A stretch of 64,000 bases of DNA. Source: Paenibacillus sp. CAA11 (lineage in GTDB: Bacteria; Bacillota; Bacilli; Paenibacillales; Paenibacillaceae). The notes under the pieces were generated by a model. It had not been told where the DNA came from. It saw only the letters and a list, made by a program, of their open reading frames with translations, and ran no database searches. The position numbers were made by a program, and so were the translations under genes. The DNA is taken from NCBI RefSeq assembly GCF_003060825.1, contig NZ_CP028922.1, positions 3,207,001 to 3,271,000 on the forward strand. The letters run 5' to 3'. Each line of letters opens with the position of its first letter. The stretch's first letter is position 1. Shown here piece after piece: positions 19,296-28,241 of this stretch.

Positions 19296-19574
19296 ATGGT
19301 ACTTAGCGAAGACGAAATTATTAATGCAGTCTGCCTGCATACTGCACAGCGCAAGCAGGTTCGTCCCACCGATGTGCAAGTTGAACTCGCTTGGGATGAA
19401 GATACCGGATTCACCGCTGAAATTTGGGTGAACGGGCGAAGCCAATATTTAATTGAAGCCAACCTGATTGAAGCCATTCTTTTATATTTGCATGAACATT
19501 ACCAGATCCGGGCTTACCGTGATGAAGTTACACTAGATCTGGAGGATGAAATTATCGCCGTAGTTCGGCAGTAA
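19296..19574 (+). CDS. YxcD-like DUF2653 protein
   Basis: 92-aa soluble acidic protein of the DUF2653 family (B. subtilis YxcD is a member). The start LSEDEIINAVCLHTAQRKQVRPTD and the middle VQVELAWDEDTGFTAEIWVNGR match the family pattern as I recall it. No catalytic residues are known. The ATG is 3 bases after the stop of the 140-aa membrane protein, so it probably shares that gene's ECF-type promoter. It converges with dnaJ, with a shared terminator between. Confidence 0.8.
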   Translation: MVLSEDEIINAVCLHTAQRKQVRPTDVQVELAWDEDTGFTAEIWVNGRSQYLIEANLIEAILLYLHEHYQIRAYRDEVTLDLEDEIIAVVRQ

Positions 19575-19592
19575 CAATCACACCAAACGAAC

Positions 19593-19631
19593 AAAGAGGC
19601 GATCCTGTTCTAATGACAGGATCGCCTCTTT
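19593..19631. terminator. Bidirectional terminator between the DUF2653 gene and dnaJ
   Basis: A perfect 16-bp stem, AAAGAGGCGATCCTGT with its complement, encloses a 7-base loop. CTTT follows on the plus strand and CTTTG on the minus strand, so it can end both converging transcripts. Confidence 0.85.
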
Positions 19632-19657
19632 CTATATCAAACCAATGAATTTCCTAA

Positions 19658-20782
19658 TTAATCTCCCCGGAAGGCACGCTTCATACGGTCAAAGAACGAT
19701 TGCTCATGCTCGTGCGTATGCTCACCGTCCATAGCCGCAAATTGACGCAGCAAGTCCTTCTGTTCCTCGCTAAGCTTGCTAGGCGTAACAACGACCACCT
19801 TCACATGCTGATCGCCCTGTCCAATCCCGCGAAGTCTTGGGACACCTTTCCCCTTCAGACGGAAATAGGTTCCGGTCTGTGTACCCGCAGGAATCTTCAA
19901 TTTGACCTTCTCCGTCAGCGTAGGAATTTCGATTTCATCACCAAGGGCAGCCTGCGCAAAAGTCAGCGGCACTTCGCAATAAATGTCATCGTTCTCCCGT
20001 TCGAAGAAATCATGTGGTTTCACGCGGATGACGATATACAGATCTCCCGCCGGGCCGCCGCGAAGCCCTCCCTCACCTTCGCCGGACATACGCAATTGCG
20101 CCCCATCGTCAACACCTGCAGGGATGCGGACATGGATTTTACGCTGCTTCTTTACACGGCCTGAGCCATGACATGTCGTACATTTCTCTTTGATGATCTT
20201 ACCGGTTCCTCCGCAATGAGAACAAGCCCGCCGATTAACCATCCGGCCAAACGGTGTGTTCTGCACCACTTCCTCTTGACCCGATCCGTGACACACGGAA
20301 CAGGTTTGCGGCTTCGTTCCTGGCTTAGCGCCTGATCCGAAGCAGGTGTCACAGGTTTCTGTGCGGGGAATTGTGATGTCGGTTTCTTTGCCGAAAACAG
20401 CCTCTTTGAACTCAACGGTCATCGTATACTGCAGATCATTCCCCCGCTGCGGAGCATTCGGATCACGCCGTCCGCCGCCACCGCCAAAGAACATATCGAA
20501 AATATCGCCAAAGCCGCCGAAATCCCCGCCGCCGAATCCGCCGCCACCCATGCCTTGGTTCGGATCGACATGACCATATTGATCATAACGAGCCCGTTTC
20601 TGGGAGTCACTCAATACATCATAGGCTTCTTTTACTTCCTTAAATTTTGCTTCTGCGTCATCTGCTTTATTGACGTCAGGATGATACTGGCGCGCCAGCT
20701 TTCGGTAAGCCTTCTTGATCTCGTCATCGGAAGCCTCTTTACCAAGACCAAGCACCTCATAGTAATCACGCTTATCGGCCAT
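19658..20782 (-). CDS. dnaJ: Chaperone DnaJ (Hsp40)
   Basis: Co-chaperone that delivers substrates to DnaK and stimulates its ATPase. 374 aa. The J domain has the HPD motif (YHPDVNK) near residue 33, followed by a Gly/Phe-rich linker ([17 protein letters not shown]). Four zinc-finger repeats CxxCxGxG are present: [24 protein letters not shown] and CTTCHGSG. The C-terminal substrate domains follow. It is the last gene of hrcA-grpE-dnaK-dnaJ, 130 bases after dnaK, with a hairpin in that gap. Confidence 0.99.
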   Translation of the reverse strand: MADKRDYYEVLGLGKEASDDEIKKAYRKLARQYHPDVNKADDAEAKFKEVKEAYDVLSDSQKRARYDQYGHVDPNQGMGGGGFGGGDFGGFGDIFDMFFGGGGGRRDPNAPQRGNDLQYTMTVEFKEAVFGKETDITIPRTETCDTCFGSGAKPGTKPQTCSVCHGSGQEEVVQNTPFGRMVNRRACSHCGGTGKIIKEKCTTCHGSGRVKKQRKIHVRIPAGVDDGAQLRMSGEGEGGLRGGPAGDLYIVIRVKPHDFFERENDDIYCEVPLTFAQAALGDEIEIPTLTEKVKLKIPAGTQTGTYFRLKGKGVPRLRGIGQGDQHVKVVVVTPSKLSEEQKDLLRQFAAMDGEHTHEHEQSFFDRMKRAFRGD

Positions 20783-20818
20783 TCTCCCACCCCCAATGAA
20801 TTGATTTTTTGCACAAAA

Positions 20819-20859
20819 GGAAAGTCAAAGCGCGGGATGCCTGAGCGCTTTGACCTTCC
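20819..20859 (-). promoter_or_regulatory. Hairpin between dnaK and dnaJ (possible attenuator)
   Basis: A 15-bp stem (GGAAGGTCAAAGCGC against GCGCTTTGACTTTCC, one G-U or mismatch) with an 11-base loop lies 54 bases after the dnaK stop. On the minus strand it is followed by TTTTGTG, a weak U tract. It could reduce dnaJ transcription relative to dnaK or protect the dnaK 3' end. Confidence 0.6.
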
Positions 20860-20912
20860 CTGTGTACTGCCTATTTACAAACTATTTACAAACCGTGTAC
20901 TTCGGTACCGGA

Positions 20913-22769
<1,857 letters not shown>

Positions 22770-22774
22770 CTAAG

Positions 22775-22930
22775 AGTTTTATGGAGCATTTGCTGTAGGA
22801 AGAAGCTTCGTAATAAAACTTACTTCGTCAGCATTTGCCGAGTTTTATGGAGCATTTGCTGTAGGAAGAAGCTTCGTAATAAAACTTGCTTCGTTAGCAT
22901 TTGCTGAGTTAATATGTAGCATCCGCTACC
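22775..22930. repeat. 66-bp tandem palindromic repeat array between grpE and dnaK
   Basis: Two full copies (22775-22840 and 22841-22906) and the start of a degenerate third. The unit begins AGTTTTATGGAGCATTTGCT and contains ATAAAACT, complementary to its own first eight bases, as well as the palindrome GAAGCTTC. The two full copies differ at only a few bases. The same unit plan recurs at 63365 with a different stem sequence. Confidence 0.9.
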
Positions 22931-22994
22931 CTAAACTTCGAGAGAACTAACATGGATAGATGTTAATTCGGCAGTTTGATTATTAAGCTGCTGC

Positions 22995-23627
22995 TTAACC
23001 GCTAACCTTAACCATAGCGGGACGGAGTACTTTATCCTTGAGAAGGTAACCCTTCTGTACTTCCTCCACTACGATGCCTTCCTCGTACTCATCAGATTCC
23101 ACCTGCATAATGGCTTGATGAAATTCTGGGTTAAAGGGCTGCCCTACAGATTCCATTGCTTTCAGACCTTCTGCTTGGAGAACACCATCCAGCTGGCGGA
23201 AGATCATCTCGACTCCCTTCACGAAAGAAGCCTGCTCGGATTGTTCCTGAACATTCGCCGCAAGGGCTCGTTCAAAGTTATCAAATACCGGCAGCAGCTC
23301 TGTAATCAGCTTGGCCGATGCATACTTGCCCAGCTCTTCCTTCTCTTTCAAGGTACGTCTGCGGAAATTATCGAAATCCGCTTGCACTCGCAGCAGGCGC
23401 TGCTGGTGTTCTTCAGCCTCAGCGCGCAGCCGAGTTATTTCAGAATTCTCCTGGGCGGAGAGATTCTCTTCTTGTTCGTTCACTGTATCATTCAGGCCCG
23501 CATCCTGTGCTGTGTTCTCAGCGGAAGCTTGCGGCTCTTCTGAACGTTCCTGATCCATAGGTTCGTTATTCATCGTCTCTTCCTTTTCATCTGGAATATG
23601 GTTGTGATCTGTATGTGATTCCTTCAA
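22995..23627 (-). CDS. grpE: GrpE, nucleotide exchange factor for DnaK
   Basis: Releases ADP from DnaK. 210 aa. The N-terminal 60 residues are acidic and low in complexity; then a long helix (EITRLRAEAEEHQQRLLRVQ) leads to the conserved ADFDNFRRRTLKEKEELGKYA core and the C-terminal beta domain with FNPEFHQAIM. The start codon is TTG at 23627, supported by a near-ideal AAGGAGGTG 8 bases upstream. An in-frame ATG 18 codons later lacks such a site. It follows hrcA by 41 bases. Confidence 0.98.
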   Translation of the reverse strand: MKESHTDHNHIPDEKEETMNNEPMDQERSEEPQASAENTAQDAGLNDTVNEQEENLSAQENSEITRLRAEAEEHQQRLLRVQADFDNFRRRTLKEKEELGKYASAKLITELLPVFDNFERALAANVQEQSEQASFVKGVEMIFRQLDGVLQAEGLKAMESVGQPFNPEFHQAIMQVESDEYEEGIVVEEVQKGYLLKDKVLRPAMVKVSG

Positions 23628-23668
23628 AATCTCTTCACCTCCTTAAAAGGGGGAGCGGCGTCTTAGCC

Positions 23669-24700
23669 TTAATTCAGCTTTGACAAAAACGCCGTCAGAT
23701 CCTTAGATAATATGTTCAAAATCCCAATAACTCTCGCATAGTCCATGCGTGTAGGGCCCAAAATCCCAATGGTGCCAAGTGCCTCCCCCTCAACCGCATA
23801 GGTGGCTGTGATGAGACTGCAATTTGCAAAGGCCTCATGATCATTCTCGGTCCCGATACGCACCTGTATGCCGGCACCTGCCGAAGCCGAGGAAATCATT
23901 TTCAACATGGTCGGCGTTTCTCCCAGCAAATCCAGAATGCTCTTCACCTTCTCAACATCCTTGAATTCCGGCTGGGTGAGCATATTCGTTGTGCCGCTCA
24001 AAAAGAGCCGTTGGCCCTCCTGGCTTGCATCAAAGGCCTCATCCACGATCGTCATCAGCTCCTCAAAATGCTGAGTGTGACGCTGCATCTCTTGGCCCAC
24101 TTCATTGTATATCGCTGATTTAAGCTTATAAATCGGGACACCCGTAAGTCTGTGGTTCAATAAGTTGACCACTTTCTCCATCTCAGAAACAGAGACGCCG
24201 GGAGGTATAGTCACCGTCTTATTCTCCACTTGCCCAGTGTTCGTCACAATGATCGCCACGGCCTTGTTATCGCCGAGTGGAAGCAGACCAAAGTGACGCA
24301 GCGAGGTATGAAATACCTCAGGTCCAAGCAGAATAGACGTGTAATTCGTCATATGTGAAAGAATGGAGCCCGCATGCTGTACCACCTGCTCAAGCGCATT
24401 CAGCTTCTCAGCAAAAAACGTCTTCAACACCTCAAGCTCTTCGGAAGAAAGAGAATCTACCGGAGATAAGTGGTCCACATAATAGCGGTAACCCTTATGA
24501 GATGGAATCCGGCCTGCTGAAGTATGAGGCTGTTCCAGGAAACCAAGTTCCTCAAGATCAGCCATTTCATTACGAATGGTAGCAGGACTGTAACCAACAT
24601 CACCGCGCTTGGAAATACTTCGGGACCCCACCGGTTCAGCCGAGCGAATGTAGTCATCTACAATTGCCGTTAGAATCAACCTCTGGCGCTCCGTCAACAT
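23669..24700 (-). CDS. hrcA: HrcA, heat-shock repressor binding CIRCE
   Basis: Repressor of class I heat-shock genes; it binds the CIRCE element and its folding depends on GroEL in studied Firmicutes. 343 aa from MLTERQRLILTAIVDDYI, with AGGAGGGA 6 bases ahead; an earlier in-frame ATG would lie inside the regulatory region. N-terminal winged helix (SRSISKRGDVGYSPATIRNEMADLEELGF) followed by GAF-like and dimerisation domains. First gene of the chaperone operon, with the CIRCE element 30 bases upstream of its start. Confidence 0.98.
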   Translation of the reverse strand: MLTERQRLILTAIVDDYIRSAEPVGSRSISKRGDVGYSPATIRNEMADLEELGFLEQPHTSAGRIPSHKGYRYYVDHLSPVDSLSSEELEVLKTFFAEKLNALEQVVQHAGSILSHMTNYTSILLGPEVFHTSLRHFGLLPLGDNKAVAIIVTNTGQVENKTVTIPPGVSVSEMEKVVNLLNHRLTGVPIYKLKSAIYNEVGQEMQRHTQHFEELMTIVDEAFDASQEGQRLFLSGTTNMLTQPEFKDVEKVKSILDLLGETPTMLKMISSASAGAGIQVRIGTENDHEAFANCSLITATYAVEGEALGTIGILGPTRMDYARVIGILNILSKDLTAFLSKLN

Positions 24701-24729
24701 GGTAATCCCTCCTAGCTGATTTCGGTTCG

Positions 24730-24756
24730 TTAGCACTCACCAGACAAGAGTGCTAA
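24730..24756 (-). promoter_or_regulatory. CIRCE operator
   Basis: Exact consensus: TTAGCACTC, nine bases, GAGTGCTAA. It lies between the promoter at 24768-24797 and the hrcA start, where bound HrcA would block transcription of hrcA-grpE-dnaK-dnaJ. Confidence 0.97.
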
Positions 24757-24767
24757 TCGATAATACA

Positions 24768-24797
24768 AAAATACCAGACCGACATAACCATTGTCAA
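24768..24797 (-). promoter_or_regulatory. SigA-type promoter of the hrcA-grpE-dnaK-dnaJ operon
   Basis: TTGACA (24792-24797 on the minus strand), an 18-base spacer and TATTTT (24768-24773). CIRCE starts about 11 bases downstream of the -10. The -35 lies inside a sequence duplicated from the 3' end of the acetyltransferase gene at 25300. Confidence 0.8.
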
Positions 24798-24819
24798 GTC
24801 AGTCCAGCATTTTGAACAC
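24788..24819. repeat. Direct repeat, distal copy, left edge of the ABC remnant
   Basis: 32 bases matching 25282-25320 apart from four transitions and a 7-base gap. Shared blocks are CCATTGTC and GTCAGTCCAGC. On the minus strand it reads as the end of the acetyltransferase gene (codons for VLK and LD then stop), followed by the operon's TTGACAATGG. Confidence 0.85.
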
Positions 24820-24846
24820 TCATATTTACTTAACTTGGGCAGCCCT

Positions 24847-25161
24847 TCACTGTACCCTTTCATAGAAGGCAAGATCGGGATTATCCGCTTCGTTATGAAC
24901 AAATTCTTCATAAGAGCCCTCAAACTGCATCCTCCCTTGGTGCAGCAAGTGTATTTTACAATCAATATTAGAAAATTCATGAAGAGTGTGAGTTGACAAC
25001 AGCACAATAACTTCTGGATTTTGAACAAGCTGCTCAATTCTTCTTAAAATTTGAACCCTGGCTTCTGGATCCACACCCGATGTAGGTTCATCAAATATGT
25101 ATAGCTTCCGCTGTATTAACGTTACAGCCAATATACTGAGGTATCTTCGCTCACCCCTCAT
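24847..25161 (-). pseudogene. Truncated ABC transporter ATP-binding protein (C-terminal half only)
   Basis: 104 residues that cover only the end of an ABC-2 type ATPase. Walker B with the D-loop is intact (LYIFDEPTSGVDPEAR), the H-loop is present (LLSTHTLHEF), and the end FEGSYEEFV is usual for the family. The upstream ABC signature is eroded (FVLRGGIMRGERRYLSI in place of LSGGxxQR) and there is no Walker A, Q-loop or N-terminal half: an in-frame stop occurs about 14 codons before the ATG. No permease gene accompanies it. It sits between two imperfect copies of the 3' end of the adjacent acetyltransferase gene, so it is most likely an inserted, decaying fragment. Confidence 0.85.
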
Positions 25162-25197
25162 TATTCCGCCTCTCAGAACAAAGTTATTTCACAATTA

Positions 25198-25248
25198 AAT
25201 AAGTGGCCGTATTCGATTGATTTCTTCAATCAAATACAGCCACTTATT
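25198..25248 (-). repeat. Long inverted repeat (23-bp arms, 5-base loop)
   Basis: AATAAGTGGCCGTATT and seven more bases pair with 25226-25248. The two non-Watson-Crick positions are C-A if transcribed on the plus strand but G-U on the minus strand, so the stem is complete only in minus-strand RNA. It lies 52 bases beyond the acetyltransferase stop and may be its transcript end, though there is no U tract. Confidence 0.8.
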
Positions 25249-25281
25249 ATTAAATACAGCCATAAATTTAACTCCGGCGTC

Positions 25282-25320
25282 CCATTGTCGAGTCACGAGT
25301 CAGTCCAGCGTTTTGAGCAC
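25282..25320. repeat. Direct repeat, proximal copy, including the acetyltransferase stop
   Basis: 39 bases paired with 24788-24819. This copy includes the true end of the acetyltransferase gene and has a 7-base internal duplication (GACT-CGTGACT). The element corresponding to the operon's -35 is TCGACA here instead of TTGACA. Confidence 0.85.
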
Positions 25321-25767
25321 AGCCACTTCATCACAGGCGTGCTGCTTGGCACAGTGAATGCAATCTGTCCATACTTTCTCGGGAAAGATCTCTTTATTTA
25401 CAATTTGAAAGCCGTTCTTCACAAAGAAGGAGACTTCATAGGTAAGAGCCATAATCTTAGGGACCTTCAGCGTTCTAGCCTGCTCCGTCAGTTTATTGAC
25501 CAGAAGCGAGCCCAATCCCTGTCCTTTATGACCTTCCATAATTCCCAGTGAGCGAATCTCTACGAGGTCATCTCCGAGCCTGCATAAAGAGCCGCAACCC
25601 ACAACCTCGCCGTTCACTTCCGCGACAACGAAATCTTGAATTTGCCGTTCCAATACCTTGCGGGATCGCGGAAGCATAATTCCTCGCTTGGCATACTGCT
25701 CTATCATAAGAAACAAAGGTTCTATATCTTCATTTGTTGCAATTCTGCATACGGCAACGGCGGGCAT
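25300..25767 (-). CDS. GNAT N-acetyltransferase, short ArgA-like
   Basis: 155-aa acetyltransferase using acetyl-CoA. The GNAT core is clear: VVAEVNGEVVGCGSLCRLGDDLVEIRSL leads into the acetyl-CoA loop EGHKGQGLGSLLVNKL (about residues 78-93). The C-terminus KVWTDCIHCAKQHACDEVAV, with three cysteines, matches the tail of the acetyltransferase domain of N-acetylglutamate synthase and its stand-alone relatives, so glutamate acetylation (arginine synthesis) is a fair guess but unproven. ATG with GGGAGGTG upstream and a good promoter at 25803-25831. Confidence 0.85.
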   Translation of the reverse strand: MPAVAVCRIATNEDIEPLFLMIEQYAKRGIMLPRSRKVLERQIQDFVVAEVNGEVVGCGSLCRLGDDLVEIRSLGIMEGHKGQGLGSLLVNKLTEQARTLKVPKIMALTYEVSFFVKNGFQIVNKEIFPEKVWTDCIHCAKQHACDEVAVLKTLD

Positions 25768-25802
25768 GGGCCGTGCACCTCCCCGGGCTGATAATATGAA
25801 TA

Positions 25803-25831
25803 AATATACAACAGTCCGTATAAAAGTTCAA
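25803..25831 (-). promoter_or_regulatory. SigA-type promoter of the acetyltransferase gene
   Basis: TTGAAC, 17-base spacer, TATATT on the minus strand, 36 bases ahead of the ATG at 25767. Confidence 0.65.
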
Positions 25832-25939
25832 GAGGCGATGTAATGGTTCCGCTATGAACCGCTCGACTATAGTCGGCTCAACCCTTAAAAGGTATGCAGT
25901 CTTGCAGAAAAGCGTGATAACTCTTAGGTTTATTGGATT

Positions 25940-26887
25940 TTATTCAGGTTCCTTACCGCTCCTATGTGTGTCCTGCTTTGCCGCTCTTCGAGACCCGAGA
26001 AAATTCGCACACAGGATGCCGCCTATAATCAACACTGCACCCACGATATGATAGGCATATAGCTGCTCATTCAGGATGATGGCTCCGGCCACCATAGTAA
26101 GCAGGGTCGAGAAGTTGCTGAACACACTCATCTTGGAAGCCTCCAGCTGCGTCAACGCATAGTTCGTCAAATAGGAGGTCAGCAGCGAGGAAATAATTCC
26201 TAGATATAAGATGGCTATAAGGAACTTCATATCTCCAAGTGGAGCGAAGTACGAAGTCACAGTCCCTTCCATCATGTGGCGTCCTAAGGACAGTATGTTA
26301 AAGAATAAAAATCCAAAGCCTGACATCACATAGGTCATATCCATCACGCTGAAATTTCGAACCAGCTTACGGCCCAGCACGTTGTAACCTGCTGATGACA
26401 GGGCTGAGATTAGAATAAGAACCGCGCCTAGCAGGCTTGTATTCTGAACATTGACCCCTTTCATCGCAAAAATATAAATCACACCGGTTACAGAAACCGC
26501 TATCCCAATCTTCTGCGCTATGCTGGCCTTCTCCCCTAAAAAGTAAGAAGCCAAAAACATCGTCAGAATAGGAATTACAGCTTGCAGAATTCCTGCTTCC
26601 GAGGAAGTGCTGTGTTCCAATCCAAAAACCTGGAAGGCAAAAAATGCGATCGGATACAGCATAGCCAGCGGAAGCAGGCTCAGCATCTCGCGTGCGCTTA
26701 TTTTAAGCCGCCTTCTCCCCAGCAGAAACAGCAGGGTACCTGCAACGAAGCTGGCCGTAAACCGATGTGCAAGTGTATCGAGCGGATGAGCCGATTCCAA
26801 TGTCATTTTTACGAATACAAATGAGAAACCGATGATTAAACTGTATGATAATGCAGCGGTATACGCTTTTTGGATAGAACGATTCAT
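25940..26887 (-). CDS. EamA/DMT-family transporter
   Basis: Membrane exporter of the drug/metabolite superfamily, 315 aa with ten predicted hydrophobic helices arranged as two EamA repeats. The first repeat ends in the family pattern ALEHSTSSEAGILQAVIPILTMFLA-like (residues about 88-112), and the second has TQLEASKMSVFSNFSTLLTMVAG. I start at MNRSIQK because AGGAGA lies 7 bases ahead; an in-frame ATG six codons earlier overlaps that site. Substrate unknown. It begins 46 bases after the hemW stop, on the same strand. Confidence 0.88.
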   Translation of the reverse strand: MNRSIQKAYTAALSYSLIIGFSFVFVKMTLESAHPLDTLAHRFTASFVAGTLLFLLGRRRLKISAREMLSLLPLAMLYPIAFFAFQVFGLEHSTSSEAGILQAVIPILTMFLASYFLGEKASIAQKIGIAVSVTGVIYIFAMKGVNVQNTSLLGAVLILISALSSAGYNVLGRKLVRNFSVMDMTYVMSGFGFLFFNILSLGRHMMEGTVTSYFAPLGDMKFLIAILYLGIISSLLTSYLTNYALTQLEASKMSVFSNFSTLLTMVAGAIILNEQLYAYHIVGAVLIIGGILCANFLGSRRAAKQDTHRSGKEPE

Positions 26888-26933
26888 AATTTCTTCTCCT
26901 GACATTATGGTTTATTCAAACATCCAAATTCGT

Positions 26934-28151
26934 TTAAACCGTCAGATGGCCGATGAACGCTCCAAACACATCATTGCCGAACAAAATGCCCTTCTCGCTC
27001 AAGCGGTAGCCGTCCTGATCCTCTCTAGCTTCGACGAGCCCCTCCTTCAGCATCTTCGTCAAAGGTTCCTTGAACACTTCCTCAAATTTTGCGCCAGCAA
27101 ACTGCTCCTCAAACCGTGAGGAACGGAAGCCTTCCAACATCCGCAGGCCCACCATCGCAAAATCCTCCATCGCTTCTTCACGAGCAACCTCGAACTGCTC
27201 CAAACGCGGCAGACCTTCGGCAGCCCCCTGATTATAAGGGGTCACCCCTTTAATATTTACATGCCGGACACCGCCCACATATCCATGAGCACCTGCTCCA
27301 AGCCCGTAGTAATCTTCGTTACGCCAGTAGGTCATATTATGCTTGCTCTCAAAGCCTGGCTTTGCAAAATTGCTGATCTCATACTGCTTATAGCCGGCCT
27401 GTTTCATACGCGACATCAGCAGCAAATACATCTCCAGCTCATCCTCTTCGCTTGGAAGCGGCAGCTGATTCTTCTGGTACATCGTATGGAAGAGCGTGTT
27501 CTCCTCCACTTTAAGGCTGTAGATGGAATAATGCGGGAGCCCTAGCTCAAGCGCCTTGGCCACGCTTTGATCCAGCATATCCACGGTTTGATTGGGCAGG
27601 CCGAACATTAAATCAATGGACAGATTATGAAGGCCCGCTTTATGAGCATTGTCCAGACTCCGGTACACATCATCCGTATTATGAATGCGGCCAATTCCGC
27701 TTAACAGGGTGTTCTGAAACGCCTGGACTCCAAAGCTGACCCGGTTGACTCCGCCATTTCTCATAACCGACAGCTTCTCCAAATCCGTTGTCCCCGGATT
27801 CGCCTCCATCGTGAATTCGATATCCTCAGACCAGTTTGGAAAATGACGTCTCACTGAAGATAAGAAATACTCCATCTCCACAGGATTGAGAACGGTTGGA
27901 GTTCCCCCGCCTACAAATATAGTGCGGATCTGACCCGGAGGAGTCTGGCTAACCGTTAACTCCATCTCCCGGTCCAGCGCTCTCAAATAATCCATTACCG
28001 GCTGATCCTTGAGCACGTAGGAATTAAAATCACAGTAGAAGCACTTGTTCGTGCAGAACGGAATATGGATATATACCGCCTCTGGAGCCTTTCTGGGGCC
28101 TGCGGAATTCTCAGGCATCCCCTGCTTAATTAAATGCGTTTGTTGATTCAC
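26934..28151 (-). CDS. hemW: HemW, radical-SAM heme chaperone-like protein
   Basis: 405 aa, resembling coproporphyrinogen III dehydrogenase (HemN) but lacking HemN's extra features; the family is now viewed as a heme chaperone. Motifs: PFCTNKCFYCDF (Cx3Cx2C) near residue 35, the GGGTPT SAM loop, and MTYWRNEDYYGLGAGAHGY in the second half. GTG start with AAAGGAGG upstream. Order lepA-hemW-hrcA is conserved with B. subtilis, but here an EamA transporter, the acetyltransferase and an ABC remnant intervene. Confidence 0.95.
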   Translation of the reverse strand: MNQQTHLIKQGMPENSAGPRKAPEAVYIHIPFCTNKCFYCDFNSYVLKDQPVMDYLRALDREMELTVSQTPPGQIRTIFVGGGTPTVLNPVEMEYFLSSVRRHFPNWSEDIEFTMEANPGTTDLEKLSVMRNGGVNRVSFGVQAFQNTLLSGIGRIHNTDDVYRSLDNAHKAGLHNLSIDLMFGLPNQTVDMLDQSVAKALELGLPHYSIYSLKVEENTLFHTMYQKNQLPLPSEEDELEMYLLLMSRMKQAGYKQYEISNFAKPGFESKHNMTYWRNEDYYGLGAGAHGYVGGVRHVNIKGVTPYNQGAAEGLPRLEQFEVAREEAMEDFAMVGLRMLEGFRSSRFEEQFAGAKFEEVFKEPLTKMLKEGLVEAREDQDGYRLSEKGILFGNDVFGAFIGHLTV

Positions 28152-28196
28152 GAAGAATGCCTCCTTTGCATTTCTATCTATATTCTATCTATTGAA

Positions 28197-28225
28197 AAAG
28201 GAAAGCCTCATGCGGGCTTTCCTTT
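28197..28225 (-). terminator. Intrinsic terminator after lepA
   Basis: AAAGGAAAGCC with its exact complement (11 bp), a 7-base loop and TTTTTC on the minus strand, 17 bases beyond the lepA stop. It separates lepA from hemW. Confidence 0.85.
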
Positions 28226-28241
28226 CTGGAGCCTTTTGCTC

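Noticed and set aside
22775-22930. Tandem arrays considered as CRISPR
   Set aside because: Units are contiguous with no unique spacers between short repeats, there are only two to three copies, and no cas genes are in the window.
24847-25161. ABC fragment considered as an intact small ATPase
   Set aside because: It lacks Walker A and the Q-loop, and the frame is closed by a stop 14 codons before its only ATG.
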